Shown here: positions 1 through 12,149 of the stretch, one piece after another | Layout of the letters: every line of letters begins with the position of its first letter | How positions within the stretch are numbered: the first letter of the stretch is position 1 | Assembly (NCBI GenBank): GCA_900708905.1 | Contig: CAADRB010000025.1 | Span: forward strand, 1,181,732 to 1,245,731 | Reading direction: 5' to 3' | Length of the DNA stretch: 64,000 nt | DNA from: Hymenolepis diminuta | Lineage: Eukaryota > Platyhelminthes > Cestoda > Cyclophyllidea > Hymenolepididae | The notes under the pieces: generated by a model | The model's database searches: none | Told to the model about the DNA's origin: nothing | The model's input: the letters and a program-made list of their open reading frames with translations, nothing else | Program-made: the position numbers and the translations under genes

Positions 1-1560
1 AAAACCTTTTTTAAATTCTTTTTTTAAAAATCAAATGATTTAGCTTTTGAAAAATATCTGTTTCTGACAGATTTTTCATTCCTGTTGCACTTTGACGTTC
101 TCCTAATTGTTCTTGTATTGAAAAGAGGCAACAAAATTTGTGGAGAAATCAAAGAAAAAAGGGAGGACAGGAAAACCGAGTAAAAGGGAGAAGAATAAGA
201 AAACAGAGAGATAGACAAACGAAATCCTGGAGAGAGAAAGAAATTAATAGATCGAAAAAATACAAGACGAACAACGCAAAGAACGAGGCAGAGAACGCGA
301 GAACCGAGCGTTTGCGCCGCCATTCTGAGGATCGTGCATGAGGTTACGCAGACAAAAATCTGAGTCGCTGCAAGAGCAATAAGCAAAAATATCGATATTC
401 AGTAACTGCGATTTCACTATGTCAAGGATAAAATTCGGTGATTGCATTCAGTTAAAACGGTTTGAAGTAGCACGTTGTCCGAGAATTAACTTGGGGAACA
501 TTTTCAAGACGGTGATTTCGCCTTTTATTGCAAGTAGTCTCACAAAAAAATGCGACAGTAGACAATATCAAGATCAGGCTCTTAAATTTTAGGGGTTACC
601 TGTTGTTGATCGTTGGAATAATCTTGAGCTATCTGTCCACTAGGTATATCAAAACTGCGGTTGACTCAGACCCAATAGGAGGGACAAGACATTAGGGTAC
701 TGATTCTAAGACACTTTATTATTTTTCAAAAAAATTTTTTAAATGAATACAATTCGTTTTCATGTCAGATATGTTTAGAAATCAAAACACCACCAGAGTG
801 ATAACAGTTTATGGATCAAATAAGTGTAAGACTGTTAGGACATATCAGTGTGGATGACTTAGAGATAACCTGCAAGAATCGTTCTTTCCGAGACAAACAC
901 TGAACACTGTAACTTCGTTTTGTCGGCTTCTAATCAATTTGATCACAGGAACTTCTTTACTTTACATCTTTCTTAACAGCCACTGAATGTGTTATAGCAT
1001 GCAAGACGTATTTTTCTTTTTAATTTATCAGAGTTCCTACGTGCTGGACATATCTATCTACAGAAAAAAACCTTGTACGTAGGATGTGGAAATGTCGGTG
1101 GGATTCGCCAAATATTCCATTTTTTATTCTCTTTCCTATATCTAAACAGCAGGGAAAAATGATAGATGAAAACGATAACTGCTTAGAGATTCTCTCTCGG
1201 TTTATAGTAAAATGATAAAGCCGATGCGCGGAAAATACGTTTCACCAAATGCGCTGGAAATCAACTAACAAAGTATCCTGAAAACAGACAAATCTAGGTA
1301 AAACGATGAATGAAAAATGCAGATATAAACCAAATTTATGCTCCAATCAAATTACCGGCGTGTCTGTGTTAGAATAAAATCAAAATTTTTCCGCATTTTG
1401 AATATTTCGGGAACCTTTCCACATTGTGTTATAGATTACAGATGATAATACCCCTCAAGCACCTAAGTTAGTTTCATATCTCTCAATATGTGAGCTCATC
1501 ATGTGAATTAAGAAGGCAACATGAACGTTCTTTATATTTAGGCTTTATTAGACGTTGCTT
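1..1560. other. Gene-less 5' flank
   Basis: I see no convincing exon here. Positions 140-310 are a purine-rich (A/G) tract that keeps lysine- and arginine-rich frames open on one strand and mirror-image frames on the other. These look like composition artefacts, not genes. The rest is ordinary AT-rich intergenic sequence leading into the promoter of the first EF-hand gene. Confidence 0.6.
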
Positions 1561-1574
1561 TAGCGACACACTAA

Positions 1575-1581
1575 CCAATCA
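1575..1581 (+). promoter_or_regulatory. CCAATCA box upstream of first EF-hand gene
   Basis: The heptamer CCAATCA lies 109 bp before the start codon. The same heptamer lies 123 bp before the second paralogue and 112 bp before the dead third copy. It resembles the CCAAT box bound by NF-Y. A promoter role is inferred from this shared position; no clear TATA box is seen here. Confidence 0.4.
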
Positions 1582-1683
1582 GAATATCACAGTTTCTGGC
1601 TTCAACCTGCACGCACAATAAGAGACCTAGTGCGTTTAGCATTCCTAAATTTCATCAAAAAAGAATAGAAATTCACATTCACA

Positions 1684-3246
1684 ATGGCGAGTTACTCCAA
1701 AGAGCAGAGATATGCACTTATACAAAAATTTCATGATATGGACGCTAATGGAGATAATTCTCTATCAAGAGATGAAATTAGACTCTGTTGCAAGCAATCC
1801 AATCTTCCATCTGAGAAGATCGAGGTAAGTTAATGATCCATAATCCTTTATATAAGTAATAACATCCTACACCCTGTATGAACTTAGTCTTATATGTAAC
1901 CAAGTAACACAGATTAGAATATTCAAGGTCTAACTCTTTACAAATAAAATATTAATAATACTATAAAGGACAACGTTTTAATGTAGATGAAACTATTACG
2001 AACATTTATTTGAAATTTATTTAATGTGTAGGACCGTAACCTACATAATTGTCTCTAATGTTTCCTCAGGGAGGATTTAAACTTGTCTATTAATTTCTAT
2101 TAATAGGAGTTTTTAAGTCTCTTTGACAGTGATGGTGACAACAAAGTTACTTTAGACGAATACGAGCGAGCTTTGGGTTTGAAGCCGATACCTCCTACCA
2201 CGTAAGTCAACATCGGTTGCTTTTATGCTGAATTCAGAACTAAATTTAGAATAACTCGTCTAATCAGACCTAGTTAAATGTATTTTTTAAATTTCACATA
2301 GAACTGGCCCATGAAGCATTTAAAAATACTCATACTTACCCTAATTGGGTATGTTATATGAAATGAGTTTAAGGGGTCAAGTTAAAAGAGCGCTTTTGTT
2401 CATAATATCTCAATTGCGATGTCTTGAAGGGTTAAAGTGAATACTTATTGAAACAAACACTACACTGTTTTAACAGATGAAATAATTTCGCACGTGCCTG
2501 TAGTATGCATAAGCACAAAGTATTACGACTTCCAGTTATGCGACTTTTGATACCTTTTCTCCAATCTAGAAAGGAAAGTGTGATCTATGGAGTTAAATTT
2601 ACAAACCCATTAAAAAAAGTGTTCACAACACCTGAGTAGGAGAGAGAAACAGTTTTTTGGAGAGGAGCGTTAACAAAACTTTATCAGGTAAAGGGGAGGT
2701 ATTCTGGAGGGACTCACATTCTACCACTTATCTTATTAATCTGCATTAGCCTATGTGTTCAGTTATTCACGTTACTGGATGTGTTAGGATGGTCATTAGC
2801 TTCTGATGCAACAAAAGGGTTCACTGGCTAACGTGCAACCGGCGCTCATATTTGAAGCTAAAGGCTTATTAGCGCGGTTTAATTAGACTCTGTTCATTGA
2901 AACGTAAAGCTGGTTTTCTCCAAAAAATAATTCCGTTTTCCTGATTACTCCTGGGATCTTTAAGGGGGTTCAATTTATCTAGATAATACGGATATTTATT
3001 TTCAATTCAATATTGTTGATAATTTCTGTTCTATTAAATTTTAGAACTCAGCAATGGCATGAGGCATTTGACGAAATGGATCTAGATAAATCTGGAAAAT
3101 TGACGGTGGATGAGATGTACGAGGGTCTAAAGAATGCTGGTTGTGGCATGAAAAAGAGTGAAGTTGAGGATATTATCAAATCGGTGGACAAGGACGGAGA
3201 TAAAAGTCTTACCTTCCAAGAATTCATTACTTTAATGAGGCTGTAA
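1684..3246 (+). CDS. Four-EF-hand calcium-binding protein A1 (145 aa, three exons)
   Basis: Exons 1684-1824, 2107-2201 and 3045-3246 join through GT-AG introns (282 and 843 nt, phases 0 and 2) into 438 nt coding 145 aa. Four complete 12-residue calcium loops lie at residues 20-31 (DANGDNSLSRDE), 54-65 (DSDGDNKVTLDE), 91-102 (DLDKSGKLTVDE) and 127-138 (DKDGDKSLTFQE). Each has Asp at position 1 and Glu at position 12, so all should bind calcium. The protein starts MASYSKEQ and ends in TLMRL, with no signal peptide or membrane segment, so a cytosolic calcium buffer or sensor is expected. It is of calmodulin size but lacks calmodulin's sequence; it resembles the 16-kDa calcium-binding proteins of flatworms. 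A close paralogue follows in the same orientation at 7.1 kb. Exon joins are inferred from splice signals and from matching the paralogue. The specific function is unknown. Confidence 0.9.
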
Positions 3247-5140
3247 ATTTTTGTCTATTAGGATGCAATATTTGTAAATGTCCCGATATTTCTTACCATA
3301 TAGCTCTTCTATTTTCTCTATTTGAATAATGAATGTGATGAGGCGTTTAAATTAAATCAAAAATTCCTTTTGTAACAAAAACAACATTCACCGGCATAGT
3401 GTAGTACAAAATGTTAGTATTTTAATCAAAATTAAAATATAAGCTTGTTGAAGCATTTACAGTTATTCTGTTGTGAAGTGAAAAAAAGTTTAGAAGATAT
3501 GGCTTATAATGGATTTCTCAAAGCCACTTCATAGAGCTTATACGGATCGTTTAGTAAGCCCAATTAACGTTTTAAGGAAAAGTTCTTTTCACTGGGATAT
3601 AATGCATTTGTATAAGATTGAATAATATATGATAAATGCCCAGTAAATTTTGAATTGGGGAAATATGGATCTCCAAAAAAATTGTACATTTTCGGCTTTT
3701 TGAATGAAGAAGTAAGTTAAAGCTTGGAATCTTTGAGAGTACAGAGTCCAGCTTGGCTATCACCTCCTCTAGCCTCTTACAATCTTCTGTGAACAACAAG
3801 GTGCAGCAAAGAAAGACCGTTAGTTAGAGAGCTCTGTTAAGAACATAGAAAAACCTCAAGGGGATTTGAGGGATACATTGTTTATACTAGGTAGACGGTC
3901 TGAAAATAAAGAAATTAGGGTGTATGAGCTGAGCGTTGAAGATGAAGAAATTCCCGAAGCGTTATAGAAATGTCAGCCCGAATTAATTCACTGAGATGAC
4001 TAGGTGTGGTAAAGTTTGCTTGTGTGTGGTTACACAAGTTCAATTTAAATGAGACGTTAATGGAATTTTTTATAAATCGAGTAAATACTGTGTAATTTTA
4101 TGAGTAATACTTACCAAATCATGTTTAACAGTGGTTTTCAGTAATGAAGAGAATGAAAATAGATAAATTGTAGAATGTCGAACTTCCTTATATCAAAACT
4201 AAGTCGCCCTGCTTAGTAATTGAATTTCAAAAAATAATAGTAGTAGTGAATTTATTAAAGAATAAGACAAAATTCTGTAAAAGACAAAACCGGCAAATTT
4301 CAAAGGCCATTTTATCAGAAGTCGCCTTTAAATTGCAACGAATTTCGTAAATTATCTTTGTAAGTATGTTAAGATTTGCCTCTCTGATCGCCATTAGATT
4401 TATTTATTAAAGGTTTTAAAAGTACCTCTTTCTATAAATTCGAATTCACTAAACGGATGCATTCTATGTACTCCCAATTAGAAACCAATTCTCCATGAGA
4501 ATACTTGTCTGCTCCAAATTAAAAACAGCTTAGAAAGTTGTAGTTCTCTTGCACATTCTTTGATTTGGTTTGTGGACTTGAAACTTGCATTCGGTGTGCT
4601 AAAACTGAGAACCTTTATTCAAAACTTCACTTTGTTTGAATGCATATTTTAGACAGCTTGCCGATTACCTGAATCATCATAAATCAGCAAGGCCTTCGAA
4701 TATTCTAACGTAATCTTACTCTATTTCCTACTCGGCCGTCATGCTTTCTACTACACATCTACTAGACTTCTCGCTTTTCAAGTCCTACCGGCTAATTCTC
4801 ACAGTTTCCTTCTATTACTAAGATCTCATCCAACTTCTACTTTCGTAGTCTTCTCCCTTTCTCTCCCCTAATTTTTAATAAATAAACATGCTTTACCTTT
4901 TGTCTTATCTGGTAACCCTAGAATTAAGCACTATGACTTACCGTGTAGTATCAGCCGCCTCTTTTCATTTACATTCAATCACAATTTTATCATTTATGCA
5001 GCCTCCATTTATGGGTTACATCAAAGAAGTAAGAACTCTGGAGAGAATGTAAAGGAATCTAAAAGCGGCGGTCATATGGTAATTAGTAATTTATGAAAAT
5101 AATGGACTGAAAGTTATCCACGTTACCCTAGCAACGGGAT
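3247..5140. other. Intergenic region between paralogues A1 and A2, first part
   Basis: This is AT-rich and I see no supported gene. A short minus-strand open frame near 3.6-3.8 kb has no family resemblance and is probably chance. Positions 4730-4870 are pyrimidine-rich. No AATAAA is close to the A1 stop codon. Confidence 0.5.
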
Positions 5141-5144
5141 AAAA

Positions 5145-6240
5145 GTGAAAAACACCGCTCAAGTGTGCATTTGTTGTATTAACTCTGACCACGAAATAAT
5201 TAATCCATTATATTTAAGAAAATTTTCAGTTGAGAAAATTGATTTTCCTCCTAAATTTATTAATTTAGTAAAATCATTAAATAGGAAACTCTGTGACAAT
5301 GGAAAAATAGAAATTGTACAAAATTTATTTATGGAATAACATCAGAGCATTGGAAATGGCAAAATAAACCAGCAGAGAATGAAACAGAGGATGAAAAAGG
5401 GGTACATAATCAGGTCGAAATGCTCAAAATTTGCATCTGATTTGGAAATTATTAACTTTGTAATATCCAAACGTTTCAAATACAAGTAATGTGGTTCAAT
5501 CCCTGGATTTCCAGTCACTGCGATATTCAGAGCTTGATCATTAGTTGATTGAATAGTTGGACATGCCTCTTTGACATTCTCCTAATTCAATAAACAAGTG
5601 AAGGAAACTAGCCTGGACATTTTAAACACAGCAGAGGTTATAAAGCGAACTTTAGTAATTCATATAAGAATATCAATGAATTTTCAAGTAAATATTATAA
5701 TTTTTAAAAATGAATTATCGAAATATCAAGATTTTTATAAAATGCAGATCCTAAAGTGTTTGGCAAGACACAAATCGTAAAAGCAAAAGTGAAAGAGTAC
5801 GTTCAAATGGAAGTGAATCAAGCCTTAGTAGGAAGCAGCTCTAAAATGAAATGTAAAGTTCTAAGTACGTTAGATGCAGAGTGATATTTATTGGGTTTAT
5901 CTAATTAAAGTTCCTTATTAACTGCATTTTTTCGTTCACACTCTTACACTTAAATAAATAAGAAATACTACACTGTAATCGCAGTAGCTAATCATACCAA
6001 TAAACTCCGAATGAAATCGCAAATTGAATTATAAAATTAAAGTGAATAAGAGTATGAAATATCATATATTATCTTATTAATCGAAGCTCCTTTTGTATTT
6101 GATCATTTCGGCTGATTCAATTTTGTGCAGAATTCATAAACCAATCACTGAGGTCTGTAGATGCGAGATACCGCACCATTGTACCAACTTTTGCACCCGC
6201 AGAACTCTGTGTATTAAACCACCTTGTACAAGGTAACAGA
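5145..6240 (+). other. Cluster of short coding-like fragments, unrecognised
   Basis: Several neighbouring plus-strand stretches read like protein but in shifting frames. They are 5145-5339 (contains CICCINSDHEI), about 5330-5440 (contains EHWKWQNKPAENE), 5755-5882 (contains VKEYVQMEVNQALVG) and, after a plausible acceptor at 6130, about 6131-6232 (contains RYRTIVPTFAPAELC). I recognise no family. A decayed gene or retroelement would explain adjacent, frame-disrupted pieces, but chance open frames in AT-rich DNA are a real alternative. Confidence 0.2.
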
Positions 6241-6958
6241 AAGGATTCCAGAATAATGTTATTTTCCTTCATTGCCTAACATAGTGGTCGACTTTGTTAT
6301 CTTTAAAGTCAGAGTTTACAAGTTCAATGGCTTTCGGTGGACGCCTGGTAAGCAGAATGCTCAATCACATTAGTTAAGTCTTAAATAGTAAGTGGATTAC
6401 CAAAATTCGAGTTTCTCACAACTGAGGACTTGCGTCACTTTCTTCCCCTCCTATTATGAGATTGAGAAATGCGTTTCGAAAATAAATTTGGATGTTACTT
6501 CTAAAATATGCGCATTCCGTATTGCATTTATATTGGGACTAGTGCTGATTGCGAAATCCAACAGGAACGAGAAGAGAAACAATGTAAATACATCATTAAA
6601 TAAGCATGTTTTCACTCACCAATTGCTGATGATCGTCAGAAATCCCGCTAGTCCTCACTGAGATCTTATTATCTGAGTTGAATGGAATACGTTTTCATCG
6701 AATTTATTTATCAATGCTCCTATGCTCCTAAAGAGAACTAGTCTCTTGTGACATTCGCGATATAATTCTCTCCCACTTTCGCATTCAAGGTCTCAAATGA
6801 GATACGCATATTCATTAAGCATCATTAAAGTAATCCAAATTAAGTAAAAGAAGTAGCATTTCTTTATCACTTTATTTTGACTTCAACCAAATACTGCAAA
6901 TGTTAATCGGGTTGCATTAAGTCGTATAGAATCTTAAAATCCGAAGAGGATTTGATAA

Positions 6959-6965
6959 CCAATCA
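6959..6965 (+). promoter_or_regulatory. CCAATCA box and TATA-like element of paralogue A2
   Basis: CCAATCA lies 123 bp before the ATG of the second EF-hand gene. A TATAAT-containing stretch follows at 6991-6996, 26 bp further on. The spacing and the match to paralogue A1 suggest a core promoter. The start of transcription would then lie near 7020. This is inference from sequence only. Confidence 0.4.
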
Positions 6966-7081
6966 CACAAACCCAGACTTCAAGGTTAAATATAATGATT
7001 TATCGAAATGCTTAAAAGAAGGGTGAGCAGAGATAAAAACTTCAGGTTTATCATTTTACTTGGCAATACTACACTTGAATC

Positions 7082-9477
7082 ATGCCACAATATACCAAAG
7101 AGCAGCGCTATAACTTGATAAAGAAATTCAATGATATGGATATTAATGGTGATAAACAATTATCAAAAGACGAAATAAGGAAATGCGTGGAAGCTTCGAA
7201 TCTGCCTCCAGGAAAAGTAGATGTAAGAATTGTCATTTATTTATGAAAAAAATAAGCATCCTTTTCAATTTCACTTTCACTAAAAATTAAACGATGAACC
7301 ATCATAAACAAAAACACTAATTTTCTTCGTATTTAACATTCGGGATTTTGATTTCATATTAAATAATTCAAAAGGTGTTTTTTTTTAAGTAAATGTTATT
7401 TTTGGATTCTTAAATCTTTCTCGGTCTTAGGAATTTCTCCACCTGTTCGATAATAATGGAGACGATAAGGTGACATTGGATGAATACGAAAGAGCTCTTT
7501 GTCTAAAACCGGTGGTACCAACAACGTAAGTAAATTTTAAAAGTAACGTTTTTATCATTATAACTCATGATAAAACAGAAGATGTTACTCTCTTTGATCA
7601 AGGTTAATACCGGATACTACACAAATAAGCCCTTGGGAAAACTTTAGTAATCCCCTTAGAATTCCAACTAGCTTCAATTGGTCTCTAGCAGAATCCTCCA
7701 GTAAAAAGTGCCTTCAAAATTAACTTGACTACGTCCAAAGTAGCAAGAACACAGGAGGTATTGTGTGGAAAGAGTTTACTGCAAAAATCCTTAGTAATCG
7801 AATACAATTAACGCTATGTTGTACGAATATTGATTGCTGATTGGATCGAGAACCTGCCTACGTACATCAGCACCTGCTCGATATGCGTTCAGTAGCGCGC
7901 CCAAACTTTCCAGACTCCTTCAATCAGCCTTGGTAGTGTTGTACACCCCAGAGGTTAAAGATCAATAATACCGGACCATGAAGGAGAAATGGCAAACGGC
8001 TCTAATAGCTAGATTTCATCCGATTATTATTAAACATAACAATACAGAAATGCTACAAATTTAAACTACAGTGCCAATTGAAATCAGTCCGCCAAATGAT
8101 AAAGAGGAGGGGATCAGAAAGAAGTTGTGAGCAAAGTCAAGGTATCAAATAGTTTCATATCTTTTAATTTTTGGAATCTGATATACGATATTCAATGAGT
8201 ATTTCACGTGCTAAATTAAAAAGTTCTTGACTCCTCCCCTAAATTGTGATGAAGGCTTGTCTAGAATGTCCAGTGCCTATTGGCTGATTTTTTAATAATG
8301 TTGGTCGGTATTGCCAATAGTATTAATTTTATTCTTACAATGGTTGATTTTACGTATTATCCATCTGTTTGAAGTCAGCATGTAGAGATGAGTTAACTAA
8401 AAATTGTACGTTAGCAGAGCTGCATAAGCTGTGTTCACCCAAGGTGAACTTCCTCAGATTTATGAATTAATCAAGTTTACTAATCTTCACCTAACAAGTA
8501 TTAGTCACAATTGTCATTGTTCATAACCTATTTTTCCAGTGTATAAATTTCAAAGTCCCTCTTTTAGGTTTCCGAATAGCCTTATTAAAATTTGATCCCT
8601 CGACATATCGGAGTGAGAGATTGATTATACCATCTCGGTTCATCCACTTATTTATATGATCAAGAGAATTTTCTGATATTTGTAATGAACTTCTAGAAGT
8701 GAATAGATATCTATTTACTTTACAGTGACTATAAAAACTATTTACATTATAGCTTTCATTAACTACACGTTTTTTTATTTAACCACGTTTCATTGGTCTT
8801 ATTTAATCATTCCTCCTTTGATAATTCAGTAGTGAAGAAAGTGGGTTTGATTCCAGTCATATTGCAGTTATTGATTAGTTATTATCGACAACAAAATAAC
8901 CCAAATAATTTTTATAAGAATACCTTTTGAGGGGACCTAAAATCATTCTCACTTTCTATGCCACAGCAAAATCGCTTCCATTTCTAACCATAAGAAAGTA
9001 CCTATTTCTGGAAATCAGTAAAATATTCCAAAAGTTGTTTGAATGAGATGACTGTAAAAATGTCGAGAAAATTTCATGATATCACAATTTCATACTTATC
9101 TCAGGTTTTTTAGTGAAACTTTCATGACATTGTTCCTATCTTATTGAATAGCTGACATATTTGGATGTTGGATCGTGTCATTATCAAAAAAGAGATTTGA
9201 TATATTTTTATTAATATAATAGTTTTCACTAATCTTAATAATAAGTCTATCAATAAATTTCTTGGAACTTTGCAGGATTGAGCAGTGGAGAGAAGCTTTT
9301 GATGAAATGGATGTTGACAAATCGGGAAAACTAACAGTTGATGAAATGTATCAGGGATTACTCAAATCAGGATGTGAGCTGTCCAAGGACAGAATAGTGG
9401 ACATCGTCAAATCTGCGGATGATGATGGTGACCGCAGTTTGACTTTTAAGGAGTTTTCAACCCTGATGAGATTATAA
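7082..9477 (+). CDS. Four-EF-hand calcium-binding protein A2 (145 aa, three exons)
   Basis: Exons 7082-7222, 7431-7525 and 9276-9477 join through introns of 208 and 1750 nt. Exon lengths (141, 95, 202 nt) and intron phases (0, 2) are exactly those of A1. The 145-aa product has canonical loops at residues 20-31 (DINGDKQLSKDE), 54-65 (DNNGDDKVTLDE), 91-102 (DVDKSGKLTVDE) and 127-138 (DDDGDRSLTFKE). The third loop is nearly identical to that of A1, and both proteins end in TLMRL, so this is a tandem duplicate. The first half has diverged more than the second. A polyadenylation signal AATAAA lies at 9651-9656. Like A1 it should be a soluble calcium-binding protein; the partner and physiological role cannot be read from the sequence. 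Confidence 0.9.
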
Positions 9478-11290
9478 GCTGTAATTAAGATATTTGCTCT
9501 TATCTTGATTCTAGAAAAGTATTTAAAATCCACCGTTTCAACGTTTCAATATTCAAAATTGTTCTGAGCTATCTGTAACTTTTGATATTAAAAGTTAAAT
9601 TCTTTTATTCTAGTTAGTTGATATGGAATAATTTCCCTATTTTTCAACCAAATAAATTAACTGAAAACTGAAAACAATTAATGCCTCAGTTTTAGACAAC
9701 TTTCGCTGTTTGAATGAAAGCTCAGTAATTAATGGAAGAATGATATTTTGAGCTACATTAACCACTACATTTATTTTATTTGGAGTACGAGGATCAAAAA
9801 ATCCCACTTCGCAACTGAAATAAACGTAATTATTTATTAAAAGCTGGATTAGTTCACGCGCATTTATTAAGTGCAAATCTTTCGCACTAACTCCCAAAGA
9901 TCTTTCTACTGTTAACAAGAAGACCTGGAGCTTAATGCAAAACCAAAAAAGGTGAGATGAATGAGCATTTAGGCGAAAAAGATACATGAGTCAACATGTG
10001 CGTATTTGCTTTGGTAAGCTCTTGTTGATACCAAAACACTGGTAGTAGGCTAAGCATTTGGCGTCACTGGCAAATATGGAAGTGCTCGTCAGCACGTAGA
10101 CCAGCATGGGCGCACAGTGCACAGAAACTAAAGTCAGAGGTATGCTCGAATAAAATAGCACGTTACTTGAGATGGAAGTTTGTTGGTTCCCTCACTGTCT
10201 TACTCATTAATTTGTCTTGGTTCACTGATCTGTTTTTCTTTAACCTTATAGGTATTATGCCTTTTCACCCGGTCTTGTCCTGCCTGTAAGATATTTAGTA
10301 AAACCTTCTTGTTTCCACCATGAGAGAGTTCTTAAATACCACTGTTTAACAAAATTGCCAACATGATAAACAACTCGGTTGATATTTATACTTAAGTTTC
10401 ATGGGACCAAAATCAAATTATCTTATTTGACAAATAATATAGTCGATTCATTAAGTATTCTTTTTATAAATAATAACATATTTCTCAAGAGATTGACCTT
10501 CTAGTCCTTATGATGAGTCTTAACTATCCTTTGTATTCTGTTAATCTGAGAAATTTGTTTTACACGTGTAAAAGTTTGCCTATCAGATTGAACAACTAGA
10601 CTTTTTAACTTGTTTCGTAAAACTTTCTTCAATTTCAACTACTGAGAGTTTGTATAAGTAAATAAATGAAATGTTTCAGTTAGCAAATATATCTCACAAA
10701 ATCACACCTCTATAATTTTTTCGGTCCTTACATCACCTTGATCATATTAAGTGGTGTCAATACGCTATCTTTACTACTACGCATCAGTTGATAAGTCTTA
10801 GGCATCAACACAACGCCATAAATGAAGGACAATATAGGCATTTACATGGTAATGTACGGGTGAACCATGATGCATCTTTGAACAAAATCTGAAAAAAAAA
10901 CATTATTAAAAGATAGAATTAAATAAAGTAGATAAAGCAGTATGTAAGCGAAATTGAGTCAGTAATGCTAATGACCAAGCTTAGCGGTCTGTGAGTATCT
11001 ATCCACTTTCAGAATAAAATTTCGCAAATCCTTTTGGTAAAAACTCGGGTAGAGATAGAGAGGTGACATCGGGAGCCTTCTTGGGCAAAACTCGATATCT
11101 GTAGCCTCAACTTATTAAAAATGAATAAACTTTACAGCTGGTTGTTCCACTCACTGATTGACATCGAAAGCAAGATGGGAGCGTTAGTTGCTAAGAAATT
11201 AACATCGCTAATTATTTTAATATTATCAAAAACTATACTAATCGAGTTGCATCAATTTAGTTCGCCACTTACAATCAGCAAAGTTGCGTT
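9478..11290. other. Intergenic region after A2
   Basis: No gene supported. Open frames on either strand lack family resemblance and splice context. The 3' end of A2 with its AATAAA occupies the first 180 bp. The rest is AT-rich sequence leading to the relic promoter of the third copy. Confidence 0.5.
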
Positions 11291-11292
11291 AA

Positions 11293-11299
11293 CCAATCA
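11293..11299 (+). promoter_or_regulatory. CCAATCA box retained upstream of EF-hand pseudogene
   Basis: The same heptamer seen before A1 and A2 lies 112 bp before the decayed start codon of the third copy. It is followed, as in A1, by the string AACCTGCA. It is probably a remnant of the duplicated promoter. Confidence 0.35.
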
Positions 11300-11404
11300 T
11301 TTAACCTGCACTTTCATATCACATGGCTTACCAAGACACTCAAAGGAAGAGCAAGTTGCAGTGACTGTTTCATGACTGACTTCAGTCGATACCACAGTTA
11401 AACT

Positions 11405-12148
11405 GTGCCATATTATTACTGACAAACAACGACACATCCTGATAAAGAAGTTTGGTGATATGGATGTTAGTAGCAATGACTCTTTGTTAAAAGATGAAAT
11501 GAGGCCGTGTGCAGAATTCTAAACTACCCTCAGGAAGAGCGGGAGTAGCATAAATTTTATTTCAACTATACGTAATCATTTGTAAATTTATAGTATCTAA
11601 CAGCACCTTAATTTCCAGGCCGATACTATATACACACATTTTTATTTACCTGCTTAATACTTAATTTCATAATCATAATCACATTAAAAATTGATTAAAT
11701 TTTAGTTTATACTTCAATTATTTCCGTAAAGCATACGCTACTTCCATTCATTTAACAACAGTTTTAAACGATACTGCCAGAACTTATAGATATTTTGGGT
11801 AATGATGAGAGGATCAAGTGACCCGAGAAGTATGTTCACGTCGGTAGCATTCTTATTGGCGGGGTGAAAATAATATTTTTTTGTCCCAACTTGTTTGCTT
11901 TTACATGTAATTGTCAGAAGTATTTAAGTTGATTCTAGCAAAGATGCTTTCTCACGAAACAACGGTAAGGAGAAGCCTTTAATAATATGGATGCCGGCAA
12001 GTCTAGTAACTTAACTTCTGACGAAATATATGAGGAACCAATCAAAATGAGATGTGAACTTTCTAAGTATAAGATAATGAGTCTAACCAAATCAGCGAAT
12101 GATGTCCGTGTCAGTTTCACATTCAAAGAGTTTTCAACCCTGGCGTAA
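11405..12148 (+). pseudogene. Decayed third tandem copy of the group A EF-hand gene
   Basis: Relics of all three exons lie in order. Exon 1 (11405 to about 11549) matches A2, but the ATG reads GTG, a TGA follows five codons later, a one-base insertion shifts the frame, and the first loop is damaged though DMDVSSNDSL is still recognisable. The exon 2 relic (from 11780) has its first-loop region altered and a TGA at 11819-11821. The exon 3 relic (about 11960-12148) keeps the pattern GKSSNLTSDEIYEE in altered form and ends in EFSTLA plus stop. The gap between exons 2 and 3 has shrunk to about 100 bp, against 843 and 1750 bp in the intact copies. Because intron gaps remain, it arose by DNA duplication and not by retroposition. 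It is the last member of the tandem row A1-A2-pseudogene. Confidence 0.8.
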
Positions 12149-12149
12149 T

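Noticed and set aside
138..341. Lys/Arg-rich plus-strand frame with overlapping minus-strand frames
   Set aside because: It is explained by the purine-rich tract; the product would be low-complexity.
10718..10745. Short match (CGGTCCTTAC) to part of a tapeworm spliced-leader sequence
   Set aside because: The match is only ten bases. The flanks differ, and no donor site or Sm-binding site follows at the right place, so it is not called an SL RNA gene.
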